From Kitasatospora sp. MAA19 (GTDB lineage Bacteria > Actinomycetota > Actinomycetes > Streptomycetales > Streptomycetaceae), in contig NZ_JARXYZ010000005.1 in NCBI RefSeq assembly GCF_029894125.1, positions 248,001 to 312,000 on the forward strand: a DNA stretch of 64,000 bases. The letters are read 5' to 3'. The notes beneath the pieces were generated by a model. That model searched no databases and was not told the DNA's origin. It saw nothing but the letters and a program-made list of their open reading frames with translations. Within the stretch, counting starts at the first letter, position 1. Every line of letters begins with the position of its first letter. Position numbers and translations under genes: made by a program. Of the stretch, positions 1 through 11,109 are shown one piece after another.

Positions 1-1765
<1,765 letters not shown>

Positions 1766-2222
1766 GTACTAGGAACCCTTACGACGTGATTCGGTGCCGC
1801 GCGCATCGGCAGGCGACGGCGGGGAGGGGTGACCCTCAAGGGTAGCCCAATCCGGGGAACGGCCCGCTGGCTCACCCCCGGGCACGCCCCCGCCCGGCCC
1901 GGACGCCCGGCCGTGCTCCGGCGCGGCGGGCCCCGGTCCCGGCCGCCCCGGCACGCGCAGCGCGCGCCCGCCGCCCGACGCCGTCCGCCGTTGACATGTC
2001 CGGACGGCCCGTGCGGTACTGACAGGGCTCCGCCAGAGACCTCTGCACCCCTTCCGGACAGGGGAGTTGAGCCGTACGCTCGACCCTCGCCGACTCCCCG
2101 GCGACCCCCCTCCCCGGCGCTCAGGGCCCGTCCCCGGCCCCGCCGACCGCGTCCGGCGGCGCACCCGCACGCCCCGACGGCCTGGCAGCCGGGCAGCCAC
2201 GCGGACACGCCCTAGGAGAGCC
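1766..2222. other. Intergenic region, 457 bp
   Basis: This region separates the divergent radical-SAM and M14 peptidase genes. Open frames here lack start sites with ribosome-binding sequences and show no family resemblance. The only distinct element is a TTGACA -35-like box at 1991-1996. Confidence 0.5.
1991..2022 (+). promoter_or_regulatory. Possible promoter for the M14 peptidase gene
   Basis: A perfect TTGACA lies at 1991-1996. The downstream -10 is weak: GGTACT at 2015-2020 with an 18-bp spacer, or TACTGA at 2017-2022 with a 20-bp spacer. The leader to the ATG at 2223 would be about 195 nt. Confidence 0.25.
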
Positions 2223-3515
2223 ATGACCGACACCGACCGGCGGGCCCGCCCCTGCCGGCCCCTCGACACCCGGCCGGCCCGCTACCCCACGGTGGCCCAG
2301 GCCGAGACCGCGGCCCGGCGGCTCGCGCTGCGCCACCCGCAGCGCTGCCGGCTGCGCGAGGTGGGCCGGTCCCGGGCCGGGCGCCCGCTGCTGCTGCTGT
2401 CCGTCGACCGGGGCCCGCGCGCGGTCCTGGTCGTCGGCGGCCCGCACCCCAACGAGCCGATCGGCACGGCCGGCGCCCTGCGGCTGGCCGAGGTGCTGCT
2501 GGCGCGCCAGGCCCGGCCCGGCCTGTCCTGGCACCTGCTGCTCTGCCTGGACCCGGACGGCGCCGCGCTCAACGCGGGCTGGCTGGACGGACCGCTCACC
2601 ATGCGCCGGCACTACGAACACTTCTTCCGTCCCTCCTTCGAGGAGCAGCCCGAACTGCTGCCGGCCGCCGACGCGGGCCGGCCCCCGATGCCGGAGAGCC
2701 TGGCGCTGACGGGCCTGATCGACGAGCTGCGCCCGTTCCTGCAGTGCTCGCTGCACGGGGTGGACTTCGGCGGCGCCTTCATCCAGCTGACCTCTCCGGT
2801 GCCACGGCTGCCCGAGCTCTTCGCCTCCTCGGTGCGCCGTGCCGGCCTCCCGCTGGACGTCGACCCCTTCGACGCGCTCGGCTGGGCCAGCCCGTCCCCC
2901 GGCACGTACCTGATGCCCGCGGCCGACGGCGCCGGCCGCTCGCGGGTGCTGCCGGACGAGCCGGAGCTGTCCACCTGGTCGTACGCCCGCCGGTACGGCG
3001 GGGTGACGGCCGTGCTGGAGGTGCCGATGTGGGCCGTCGACGCGGTCGGCGACGGCCGCCCGCACCCGGCGGTGGAGCGCGCGGTCGGCGCCGCGGCCCG
3101 GACGCTGCGGGAGCGCGCCGAGGAGCTCTCCGGACTGCTGGCCCAGGTGCCCGCGCACACCAGGGCGAGGTACGGCGCGCTGGTGCGCACGGCCGGGTTC
3201 ACCCTGGAGGTCTGCCCGCCGGTGGCGGACGAGTGGCTGGCCCGCTGGTGCGCCGAGCCGCTCACGGTGTCCCGGGTGACCACCGCCGGGATCGTCGCGG
3301 CCCGGATCCCGCTGCGGGTGGCGTCGATGCTGCTGCGGTTGCTGGCGGACACCGGCGGTCCGGCGGTGGAGGCGGCCCGGGGCCGGGCCCGCGACATCGT
3401 CACCGAGAGCCTGGACCGGCTGCGCCACCGCTTCGGCGCCCGCTGGGTGCCGGTCCAGGACCAGCTGGCCCACCAGGTCCGCGCGGTGCTCACCGCCGCC
3501 GACTGCCTGCTCTGA
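2223..3515 (+). CDS. M14-family zinc carboxypeptidase-like protein
   Basis: A 430-residue protein starting at ATG 2223, nine bases or less after an AGGAG box (2214-2218). It has the M14 metallocarboxypeptidase pattern: the zinc-binding pair His75 and Glu78 in GGPHPNEP, the third ligand His178 in SLHGVDFGG, and a plausible catalytic Glu266 in TAVLEVPMW. There is no signal peptide, so it probably acts in the cytoplasm on a small peptide or acylated substrate. It sits alone between the radical-SAM gene and the mre operon and ends convergently with rodA at a shared hairpin. The family is convincing; the substrate cannot be told. An aspartoacylase-like amidohydrolase is the main alternative within the same fold. 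Confidence 0.8.
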   Translation: MTDTDRRARPCRPLDTRPARYPTVAQAETAARRLALRHPQRCRLREVGRSRAGRPLLLLSVDRGPRAVLVVGGPHPNEPIGTAGALRLAEVLLARQARPGLSWHLLLCLDPDGAALNAGWLDGPLTMRRHYEHFFRPSFEEQPELLPAADAGRPPMPESLALTGLIDELRPFLQCSLHGVDFGGAFIQLTSPVPRLPELFASSVRRAGLPLDVDPFDALGWASPSPGTYLMPAADGAGRSRVLPDEPELSTWSYARRYGGVTAVLEVPMWAVDAVGDGRPHPAVERAVGAAARTLRERAEELSGLLAQVPAHTRARYGALVRTAGFTLEVCPPVADEWLARWCAEPLTVSRVTTAGIVAARIPLRVASMLLRLLADTGGPAVEAARGRARDIVTESLDRLRHRFGARWVPVQDQLAHQVRAVLTAADCLL

Positions 3516-3584
3516 CCCGATGCCAGCCCCAACTCACCTTCCAGGTGGCCGAGTTGCGGTCCCGGGTGCGCCGCGGCAGACACC

Positions 3585-3623
3585 GCGAGGGCCGGCCCGA
3601 GAGGTTCTCGGACCGGCCCTCGC
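3585..3623. terminator. Bidirectional terminator between M14 gene and rodA
   Basis: Arms GCGAGGGCCGG (3585-3595) and CCGGCCCTCGC (3613-3623) pair perfectly. An inner CCGAGA/TCTCGG stem (3597-3602/3606-3611) extends the hairpin. It lies between convergent genes and has no T-tract. Confidence 0.8.
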
Positions 3624-3635
3624 CGGACGGCTCGC

Positions 3636-4835
3636 TCAAGCCGCTATCGGCCGCTGACTGCGGACCGCCTGGAGCAGCCCGACCGCGATCCACACCGCGA
3701 ACATCGACGACCCGCCGTAGGAGACGAACGGCAGCGGGATGCCCGCCACCGGCATGATGCCCAGGCACATCCCGATGTTCTCGAAGGCCTGGAAGGAGAG
3801 CCAGGCGATGATCCCCGCGGCCACGATCGTCCCGTACAGGTCGGTCGCCTGCCGGGCGATCCGGCCGGCCCGCCACAGCACCACGCCGACCAGCACGATG
3901 ATCGCCAGCGCCCCGATGAAGCCCAGTTCCTCGCCGGCCACCGTGAACACGAAGTCGGTCTGCTGCTCCGGCACGAACTGCCCGGTGGTCTGCGTCCCGT
4001 GGAACAGCCCCTTGCCGGTCAGCCCGCCCGAGCCGATCGCGATCCGGGCCTGCGCGGTGTTGTAGCCGACGCCGGACGGGTCCAGCTGCGGGTTGGCGAA
4101 GGCGGCGAAGCGGTCGATCTGGTACTTGCTCAGCACCCCGAGCTTCCAGATCGCCACGCACCCGCCGGCGCCCGCCAGCAGCAGCCCGAGCACCCACCGG
4201 TTGGCCGCCCCCGAGCCGAGCAGGATGCCCAGCACGATCGAGGCCATCACCATCACCGAGCCGGCGTCCGGCATCAGCAGCACGATGCACATCGGCAGGC
4301 AGGCCCAGACCAGGCCGCGGAACACCGCCCGGTGCGAGGGGAACTCCCGCTCCCCCGCGTCCACCTGGTCCGACAGCACGACCGCCATCGACAGCACGAT
4401 CGCCAGCTTCGCGAACTCGGCCGGCTGGATCGAGAAACCGCCGCCCAGCTGGATCCAGGAGTGCGCGCCGTTGATGGTCGAGCCCAGCGGGCTGAGCGTG
4501 GCGAGCAGCAGCAGGATCACGCCGACGTACAGGAACGGCACCAGGGTGCGGAAGCGCCGACTCCCTATCCCTATCACCACCGCGCACAGCACCAGCCCGA
4601 CCACCAGGTTGGTCAGGTGCCGGTACAGGAAGTATTGCGGGTCGCCGTGGGTGAGCGAGTCCCGCCCGCGGGTCGCCGACCAGACCAGCAGCGAGCCGCC
4701 GAGCGACAGGGCCAGCGCGGCGAGCAGCAGTATCCAGTCCAGCCGCCACAGCGGGGAGTCCTTGGCCAGGGCCTTGGAGACCCCGCTGCGCTGCGGGGTC
4801 AGCCGCAGCTGCCGGTACGAGCCGTAGGAGGTCAT
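3636..4835 (-). CDS. rodA: Peptidoglycan glycosyltransferase RodA (FtsW/RodA/SpoVE, SEDS family)
   Basis: A 399-residue polytopic membrane protein with about ten hydrophobic segments. It polymerises lipid II into glycan strands and works with the class B penicillin-binding protein encoded just upstream. The conserved SEDS segments are clear: FSIQPAEFAKLA, a GLTGKGLFHGTQ stretch and the C-terminal GIPLPFVSYGGSSM. The start ATG (4833-4835) overlaps the mrdA stop as ATGA, so the two are translationally coupled. It is the last gene of the mreB-C-D-mrdA-rodA cluster. In streptomycetes this cluster mainly serves spore-wall and lateral-wall synthesis. Confidence 0.96.
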   Translation of the reverse strand: MTSYGSYRQLRLTPQRSGVSKALAKDSPLWRLDWILLLAALALSLGGSLLVWSATRGRDSLTHGDPQYFLYRHLTNLVVGLVLCAVVIGIGSRRFRTLVPFLYVGVILLLLATLSPLGSTINGAHSWIQLGGGFSIQPAEFAKLAIVLSMAVVLSDQVDAGEREFPSHRAVFRGLVWACLPMCIVLLMPDAGSVMVMASIVLGILLGSGAANRWVLGLLLAGAGGCVAIWKLGVLSKYQIDRFAAFANPQLDPSGVGYNTAQARIAIGSGGLTGKGLFHGTQTTGQFVPEQQTDFVFTVAGEELGFIGALAIIVLVGVVLWRAGRIARQATDLYGTIVAAGIIAWLSFQAFENIGMCLGIMPVAGIPLPFVSYGGSSMFAVWIAVGLLQAVRSQRPIAA

Positions 4836-7135
4836 GCCCGCCCCCTTCCCGGGCCGCGGTTCGGTTCGAGTGCGGCGTCGGCCGCGGTGCCCGGAGCCGG
4901 CCGGCCGGTCGGCTGCGGCGGGTCGAGGAAGGCCGATGCCGGGGCCGGCCCGCCCTGCACCGCGTCCAGCAGGGCCGGGGTCACAGCGGCCGGGGCCACG
5001 CCGGCCGGGGCCGGGTCGACGGTGTAAGCGGCCGGCTTGACGATCGCGGTGCCGTCCGCGTTGAACTTCGGCAGCTCGGCCTGCGGCGCGGGCAGCAGCG
5101 CCTTGCCGTTGTCGATGGCGCCCTTGTCGTCGACGCCGTACAGCGCCTGGTAGATCCGGCGGACCGCGTCACCCGAACCGCCGGAGCCGGTGCCGCCCTG
5201 GCTGATCGTCATGACGACCGCGTAGTCCTTGCTGTACGTGGTCAGCCAGGAGGTGGTCTGCTTGCCCTCGACCTCGGCGGTGCCGGTCTTGGCGTGCAGC
5301 TCGATCTTGTCCTGCGGCCAGCCGGCCCCGGCGAACTTCCAGGCGGCGGTACCGCTGGTGATGACACCCGCGGTGGCCTGGTTGATGTAGCTCAGCAGCT
5401 TCTGGTCGCCGGGGAACTTGGCGTCCTCGTGCGGGGCGATCTCGCGGACGAGATCCCCGCTCGGGCTTATCACCGCCTTGGCGATGGTCGGCCGGTAGAA
5501 GGTGCCGCCGTTGGCCAGCGCCGAGTAGATCCGGGCCATCTGGACCGGGGTGACGAGCGTGTCGCCCTGGCCGATCGCGAAGTTGGCGGCGTCACCGGCG
5601 CGCATCTGGTAGCCGTCGACGCAGTTCTCCTTGGCGATCTGGTCGGAGAAGCTGTTGCCGCCCTGCGCCGCCTGCTTGCACCAGGCGTCCTTGTTGTTGT
5701 CGTAGAAGGACTGCTTCCACTGCCGGTCCGGCACCCGGCCGGTGACCTCGGCGGGCAGGTCGATGCCGGTCTTGGCACCGAGGCCGAACTGGTGGGCGGT
5801 CTTGAAGAACCAGTCGCCCGGGTCCTTCTTCGGCTTGATGCCGCCGTCCTTCAGCCACTGGTCGTTCGCCAGGCCGTAGAAGACGGTGTCGCAGGAGACC
5901 TCCAGCGCCCTCTCCAGGGTGATGGAGCCGAAGCTCTCGCTCTCGAAGTTCTTGAACTCGCGGCCGCCGATGGTCACGCTCTTCGGGCACGCGTACGTCC
6001 CGTCCAGCGGGTAGCCGGCCTCCACGGCGGCGGTGGTGGAGATGACCTTGAAGGTCGAGCCGGGGGCGGACTGACCCTGTATGGCCCGGTTCAGCAGCGG
6101 GAAGTTGGAGTCCTTGCTGTTCAGCGACTGGTAGTCCTTGCCGCTGATGCCGCCCACCCAGAGGTTGGGGTCGTAGGTCGGCGCGCTGGCCATGGCGACG
6201 ATCCGTCCGGTGTGGACGTCCATCACCACGGCGGCGCCGGAGTCGGCCTCGTAGTTGCGGTTGGTGACCTTGTCGAAGGTGTTCCGGGCGTCGGAGATGG
6301 CCTGCGCCAGGTTGTCCTCGACCACCTTCTGCACCCGGGCGTCGATGCTGGTGACCAGGTTGTTGCCGGTCTGCGGCGCCGCGGTGCCGGCGGTGCCGAT
6401 CACCCGGCCGAGGTTGTCCACCTCCAGCTGGGTGATGCCGGCGGTGCCGCGCAGGTCGCGGTCGTACACCGACTCCAGCCCGGCCCGGCCGATCTGGTCG
6501 GCCGGCAGGTAGCGGTCCAGGCCGCTCTTGTCGGCGGTCTTGCTGACCTCGTCGTCGGTGACCGGCGAGAGATAGCCGAGCACCTGGGCCATGTTGGCGC
6601 CCTCGGCGCCGGTGTAGCGGCGCACGGCGGTGGGCTGCGCGGTGACCCCGGGGAAGTCCTCGCGGCGCTCCATTATCTGCATCGCCTGCTGGGTGGTCGC
6701 CTCCTTGGTGACCGGGATCGGCTGGTAGGGCGAGCCGTTCCAGCAGGGCTGCGGGGTCTTGGCGTCGCAGAGCCGGACCTTCTCCTGCACGTCCTTGGCG
6801 GGCATCCCCAGCACGTCGGCCAGCCGGCCGAGCACCGCCTTGCCGCCGTCCTTCTGCTGCAGCAGCGAGGTGCGGCTGACCGAGACCACCAGTCGGGTCT
6901 CGTTGCCGGCCAGGATCCGCCCGGAGGCGTCCAGGATCTCGCCGCGGACGGCCGGTTCGACCACCTCGCGGATGTGGTTGCCGGTCGCCTTGGCGGTGTA
7001 GACGCTGGCGTTGCGGATCTGCAGGTACCACAGCCGCCCGCCGAGGGTGGCGAGCAGCGACAGCACCAGGATCTGCAGCACCACCAGACGGATCGTCACC
7101 CGCCGGGTACGGCCGGTCTCGGGGATGTTGCTCAC
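4832..7135 (-). CDS. mrdA: Penicillin-binding protein 2 (class B transpeptidase)
   Basis: A 767-residue bitopic protein with one N-terminal membrane anchor (about residues 14-36), a pedestal domain and a transpeptidase domain. The active-site SxxK is Ser360-Thr-Phe-Lys363. The second motif reads Ser414-Cys-Asp416 where many PBPs have SxN. The third motif is Lys616-Thr-Gly618 in AKTGTAE. It cross-links peptidoglycan as partner of RodA, whose start codon overlaps its stop. The C-terminal 80 residues are Pro/Ala-rich and probably disordered. Confidence 0.96.
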   Translation of the reverse strand: MSNIPETGRTRRVTIRLVVLQILVLSLLATLGGRLWYLQIRNASVYTAKATGNHIREVVEPAVRGEILDASGRILAGNETRLVVSVSRTSLLQQKDGGKAVLGRLADVLGMPAKDVQEKVRLCDAKTPQPCWNGSPYQPIPVTKEATTQQAMQIMERREDFPGVTAQPTAVRRYTGAEGANMAQVLGYLSPVTDDEVSKTADKSGLDRYLPADQIGRAGLESVYDRDLRGTAGITQLEVDNLGRVIGTAGTAAPQTGNNLVTSIDARVQKVVEDNLAQAISDARNTFDKVTNRNYEADSGAAVVMDVHTGRIVAMASAPTYDPNLWVGGISGKDYQSLNSKDSNFPLLNRAIQGQSAPGSTFKVISTTAAVEAGYPLDGTYACPKSVTIGGREFKNFESESFGSITLERALEVSCDTVFYGLANDQWLKDGGIKPKKDPGDWFFKTAHQFGLGAKTGIDLPAEVTGRVPDRQWKQSFYDNNKDAWCKQAAQGGNSFSDQIAKENCVDGYQMRAGDAANFAIGQGDTLVTPVQMARIYSALANGGTFYRPTIAKAVISPSGDLVREIAPHEDAKFPGDQKLLSYINQATAGVITSGTAAWKFAGAGWPQDKIELHAKTGTAEVEGKQTTSWLTTYSKDYAVVMTISQGGTGSGGSGDAVRRIYQALYGVDDKGAIDNGKALLPAPQAELPKFNADGTAIVKPAAYTVDPAPAGVAPAAVTPALLDAVQGGPAPASAFLDPPQPTGRPAPGTAADAALEPNRGPGRGRA

Positions 7136-7182
7136 GTCTCGTGCGCTCCAGGATGCGGGAAGTCGGGAGGTCGGGGTCCGGA

Positions 7183-7218
7183 CCGGTGACGGGCGCCGGG
7201 CCGGTTACGGGCGCCGGG
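7183..7218. repeat. 18-bp tandem duplication at the mreD stop codon
   Basis: Copies at 7183-7200 and 7201-7218 differ only by a G/T at one position. The mreD stop (TTA on this strand, 7205-7207) lies inside the second copy. The first copy has a sense codon at the equivalent place, so it is untranslated trailer. Confidence 0.85.
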
Positions 7219-7846
7219 CGAAGCCGGGCACGCGCCGCTTCTTGTAGGACGGGCCGGCCGAGGCCTCACGCGTGGTGCGGTAGCGGGCCAGCGTGCCCAG
7301 ACCGGGGCCGCCCCCGTCGTCGTCGCTGGCGGCGCTCACCGGGTCGCGCCCGAAGCGGCGGCCGATCAGCATCACCAGCGGCACCACGAACGGCGCCAGC
7401 AGCAGGTCGTACAGCAGGGCGCTGACCACCAGGCCGCCGAGGCCGACGTGCCGGGCCGCGGTGTCGCCGACCAGGGCGCCGACCATCGCGTACAGCAGGG
7501 TGGAGGCGACCGCCGCGCCGGCCACCGCCAGCAGCGCGCCGGACACCGACCGCTGGCGGCCGTGGTCCGGGCGCAGCAGCCCGGCGGCGTAGCCCATCAG
7601 GCAGAGCACCAGCGCGTAGCGGCCGATCGCGTGGTCGGAGGGCGGCGCGAGGTCGGCCAGCAGGCCGGCCGAGAAGCCGACCACGCAGCCGCCGGACGGC
7701 CCGTAGACCATGGCCAGACCGACCACGACGAGCAGCAGTATGTCCGGGGTGGCCCCCGGGAGCTGGAGCCGGCCGAAGACGCTGACCTGGAGGATCAGGC
7801 CGAGCAGGATCAGGACGGCGGAGACGGGAATGCGGGCGAGGCGCAT
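7205..7846 (-). CDS. mreD: Rod shape-determining protein MreD
   Basis: A 213-residue membrane protein with five or six hydrophobic helices and a charged, glycine-rich C-terminal tail that is longer than usual for the family. MreD links MreC and MreB to the RodA/PBP2 synthase. Position is decisive: it starts three bases after the mreC stop and precedes mrdA by about 70 bp, with no terminator on either side, so it belongs to the mreC-mreD-mrdA-rodA transcript. Confidence 0.92.
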   Translation of the reverse strand: MRLARIPVSAVLILLGLILQVSVFGRLQLPGATPDILLLVVVGLAMVYGPSGGCVVGFSAGLLADLAPPSDHAIGRYALVLCLMGYAAGLLRPDHGRQRSVSGALLAVAGAAVASTLLYAMVGALVGDTAARHVGLGGLVVSALLYDLLLAPFVVPLVMLIGRRFGRDPVSAASDDDGGGPGLGTLARYRTTREASAGPSYKKRRVPGFARRP

Positions 7847-7849
7847 GGC

Positions 7850-8794
7850 TCAGTTCCCCCCAGTGGGCTTGGCGGGCGGGGCGGCGGGCGTGGCCGGGGC
7901 CTGGGTGGGGGCAGCCGGGGCCTGTCCCTGGGCGGGGGCCGGCGGCAGGACGCCGTCGCGCGGGTCGCTGCGCGGCGGCACGACCACCACGCCGACCAGG
8001 TCCAGCCGGGTGAACTGGACGAAGGGCTCGACCATGACGGTCTTGGTCAGCTGGCCCGGGGTGGCCTCGACCTCGACCACCTTGCCGACCGGCACGCCGG
8101 GCACGAACGGGCGGCCGCTCTGCGAGCCGAAGGTGACCAGCCGGTCGCCGGCCTTGACCTGGGCCTTGCCGTTGAGCAGCGAGACCTTCATCGGGCTGGT
8201 GCCGCCGCCGGAGGCGAAGCCGATCTCGCCGGTGCCCTCCAGCCGGGTGCCGGCCGAGAAGCCGGGGTCGGAGGCGAGCAGCACGGTGGCGGTGGTCGGG
8301 GCGACGGTGGTGATCCGGCCGACCAGGCCCTGGCCGTTGATCACCGTCATGTCGCGGGCCAGGCCGTCGTCGCTGCCGGCGTCGATGGTGATGGTCCAGG
8401 AGAAACCCTGGGCCGGGCCGATCGCGATGACCTGGGCGGCCTTGACGGTGTAGCCGCCGGCGCCGGCGGTGCGCAGCAGGTCGTCGAGCTGCTTGGTGCG
8501 CCCGGTGGCCATGTCGGAGGAGGCGAGCTTCTGCCGGAGTTCGGTGTTCTCGCGGGTGAGCTGGTCGGTGCGGCCGTTGTTGCCGGCGGCGTCGCGGAAG
8601 GCCCGGACGGTGTCGGCCACCGGGTCGACGAGGGTGGCCGCGCCGCGCTCGACCGGGCCGAGGACGCCGGCGGCCGCGCGTCGGGCACCGCCGAGCGGGG
8701 AACTCTCACCGCCCTTGATGTCCACGGTGATGAGTGCGAAGGCGACGGCCACCAGCAGGATGAGCAGCAGCCGGCTCTCTCGTGTGTCCCTCAC
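7850..8794 (-). CDS. mreC: Rod shape-determining protein MreC
   Basis: A 314-residue protein with an N-terminal membrane anchor (about residues 9-25), a short coiled coil (about 70-95) and the beta-rich extracellular MreC domain ending near GVVVVPP. The last 40 residues are Pro/Ala/Gln-rich. It organises the elongation machinery outside the membrane. Upstream, a very strong hairpin separates it from mreB, so it may have its own promoter or depend on read-through. Confidence 0.94.
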   Translation of the reverse strand: MRDTRESRLLLILLVAVAFALITVDIKGGESSPLGGARRAAAGVLGPVERGAATLVDPVADTVRAFRDAAGNNGRTDQLTRENTELRQKLASSDMATGRTKQLDDLLRTAGAGGYTVKAAQVIAIGPAQGFSWTITIDAGSDDGLARDMTVINGQGLVGRITTVAPTTATVLLASDPGFSAGTRLEGTGEIGFASGGGTSPMKVSLLNGKAQVKAGDRLVTFGSQSGRPFVPGVPVGKVVEVEATPGQLTKTVMVEPFVQFTRLDLVGVVVVPPRSDPRDGVLPPAPAQGQAPAAPTQAPATPAAPPAKPTGGN

Positions 8795-8820
8795 GGTGCT
8801 GGTACTGCCCCTTCGTACCT

Positions 8821-8858
8821 GGCCGACCGCCCGGGCTGTGGGGCCCGGGCGGTCGGCC
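8821..8858 (-). terminator. Strong hairpin between mreB and mreC
   Basis: The 16-bp arms at 8821-8836 and 8843-8858 are perfectly complementary with a six-base TGTGGG loop. It sits 32 bp after the mreB stop and 27 bp before the mreC start, inside what is otherwise one operon. There is no T-run, so it may attenuate rather than end transcription. Confidence 0.75.
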
Positions 8859-8890
8859 CGTTCAGTTGAGTGTCGGATGTCTCGTCGGTA

Positions 8891-9928
<1,038 letters not shown>

Positions 9929-10235
9929 GGGGTGTAGGTGCCTTCCCGGGCTCGGAGTTCATGGGGGTTGGACGGAAGCGCGCCCACGCTTGGGCGGAGA
10001 CCAGCTGAGCTGCCTGACCGGGCCCTTGAGTCGCGTCCATCGTAGTCACGCCGCACGGCACGGACGTCGACGCGGGGCATACCGTCCATTGTCCGGAGCG
10101 TGATCGCTTCTCCGGGCATTGGGACGCCGTGTCGGCGTCCCCAGTTCCCTATTTCACGATAAGAATGCCCCGGCCGGGCCAATGGTCCCGACCGGGGCAG
10201 TGCCAAGGTCCCTCGGGCGTGCAGCCCGGCCTGGC
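9929..10235. other. Intergenic region upstream of mreB
   Basis: It holds the ndk terminator (10166-10199), a short perfect stem GGGACGCCG/CGGCGTCCC at 10121-10129/10133-10141 and presumably the mreB promoters. No -35/-10 pair is convincing and no gene is seen. Confidence 0.5.
10166..10199 (-). terminator. Terminator of ndk
   Basis: Outer arms TGCCCCGG (10166-10173) and CCGGGGCA (10192-10199) pair, with a further CGGG/CCCG inner stem. It starts 37 bp after the ndk stop. Confidence 0.6.
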
Positions 10236-10649
10236 TCAGGCGTGCGCCGGGAAGAAGATCTTGATCTCGCGCTCGGCCGACTCCGGGGAGTCGGAGGCGT
10301 GGATCAGGTTCTCGCGGGTGATCGTCGCGTAGTCGCCGCGGATGGTGCCCGCCCCGGCCTCCAGCGGGTTGGTCGCGCCGGCCAGCATCCGGATACCGCG
10401 GATGACCTCCTCGCCCTCGACGATCAGGGCGATCGACGGGCCGGAGGTCATGAACTCCAGCAGCGGCTCGTAGAACGGGCGGCCGACGTGCTCCGCGTAG
10501 TGCTGCTCCAGCGTCGCCCGGTCGAAGGTGCGCAGCTCGACGGCGGTGAGCCGCCAGCCGGCCTTGCGCTCGATGCGGCTGATGATCTCGCCGGCCAGGC
10601 CACGCTGGACGGCGTCGGGCTTGAGCAGGACGAGAGTGCGCTGGGACAC
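10236..10649 (-). CDS. ndk: Nucleoside-diphosphate kinase
   Basis: A 137-residue enzyme that passes the gamma phosphate of ATP to nucleoside diphosphates through a phosphohistidine. The catalytic His117 lies in NLIHASDS, and the KPDAVQRG stretch after the start is diagnostic. The start is the GTG at 10647-10649, preceded by an AGGAGA box (complement of 10655-10660). This gives the usual length of the family; a longer frame upstream is rejected. It lies between folC/DUF4233 and mreB, as in other streptomycetes. Confidence 0.97.
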   Translation of the reverse strand: MSQRTLVLLKPDAVQRGLAGEIISRIERKAGWRLTAVELRTFDRATLEQHYAEHVGRPFYEPLLEFMTSGPSIALIVEGEEVIRGIRMLAGATNPLEAGAGTIRGDYATITRENLIHASDSPESAEREIKIFFPAHA

Positions 10650-10757
10650 GGTGCGTCTCCTGGGGATTCGGTTCGGCAGACAGTCGGGCCGCCAGGCGGG
10701 AGCCGACACGCAGAGATTACCTTGCGTGAGCGGCGTGTCGGCCCGCCGGTCCGGGCG

Positions 10758-11108
10758 CTAAGCCTGTACGGCGGCCGCCTCGGCGGCGGCGCGGGCGGCC
10801 TTGAACTCGTCCACCTTGCGGCCGTAGTGCACCGAGCACCACCACAGGCCGGCGAAGACCACACCGAGGACGAACATCGTCGGAAGGATGAAGCCGCTGG
10901 CGATCAGCCCGATCTGCAGCGCCCAGCCGACGGGCACCGCGCCGGGGCGGTTGATCATGCCGCACAGCGCGACGCACAGCGCCATGGCGATGCCACTGAC
11001 GATCCACACCGTGGCCGTGGAGACGTCGGAGAGCTGCATCGCGACCAGCGCCGCGAAGAGGATCAGCAAGGCCTCGCCGATCAGCGTCGAGGAGCAGAGC
11101 GTCCTCAT
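10758..11108 (-). CDS. DUF4233-type small membrane protein
   Basis: A 116-residue protein with four hydrophobic helices and a short charged C-terminus (GRKVDEFKAARAAAEA). It starts one base after the folC stop, so it is certainly co-transcribed and probably translationally coupled with folC. This pairing is conserved in actinomycetes, but the function is unknown. The DUF4233 label rests on size, topology and position. Confidence 0.85.
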   Translation of the reverse strand: MRTLCSSTLIGEALLILFAALVAMQLSDVSTATVWIVSGIAMALCVALCGMINRPGAVPVGWALQIGLIASGFILPTMFVLGVVFAGLWWCSVHYGRKVDEFKAARAAAEAAAVQA

Positions 11109-11109
11109 G

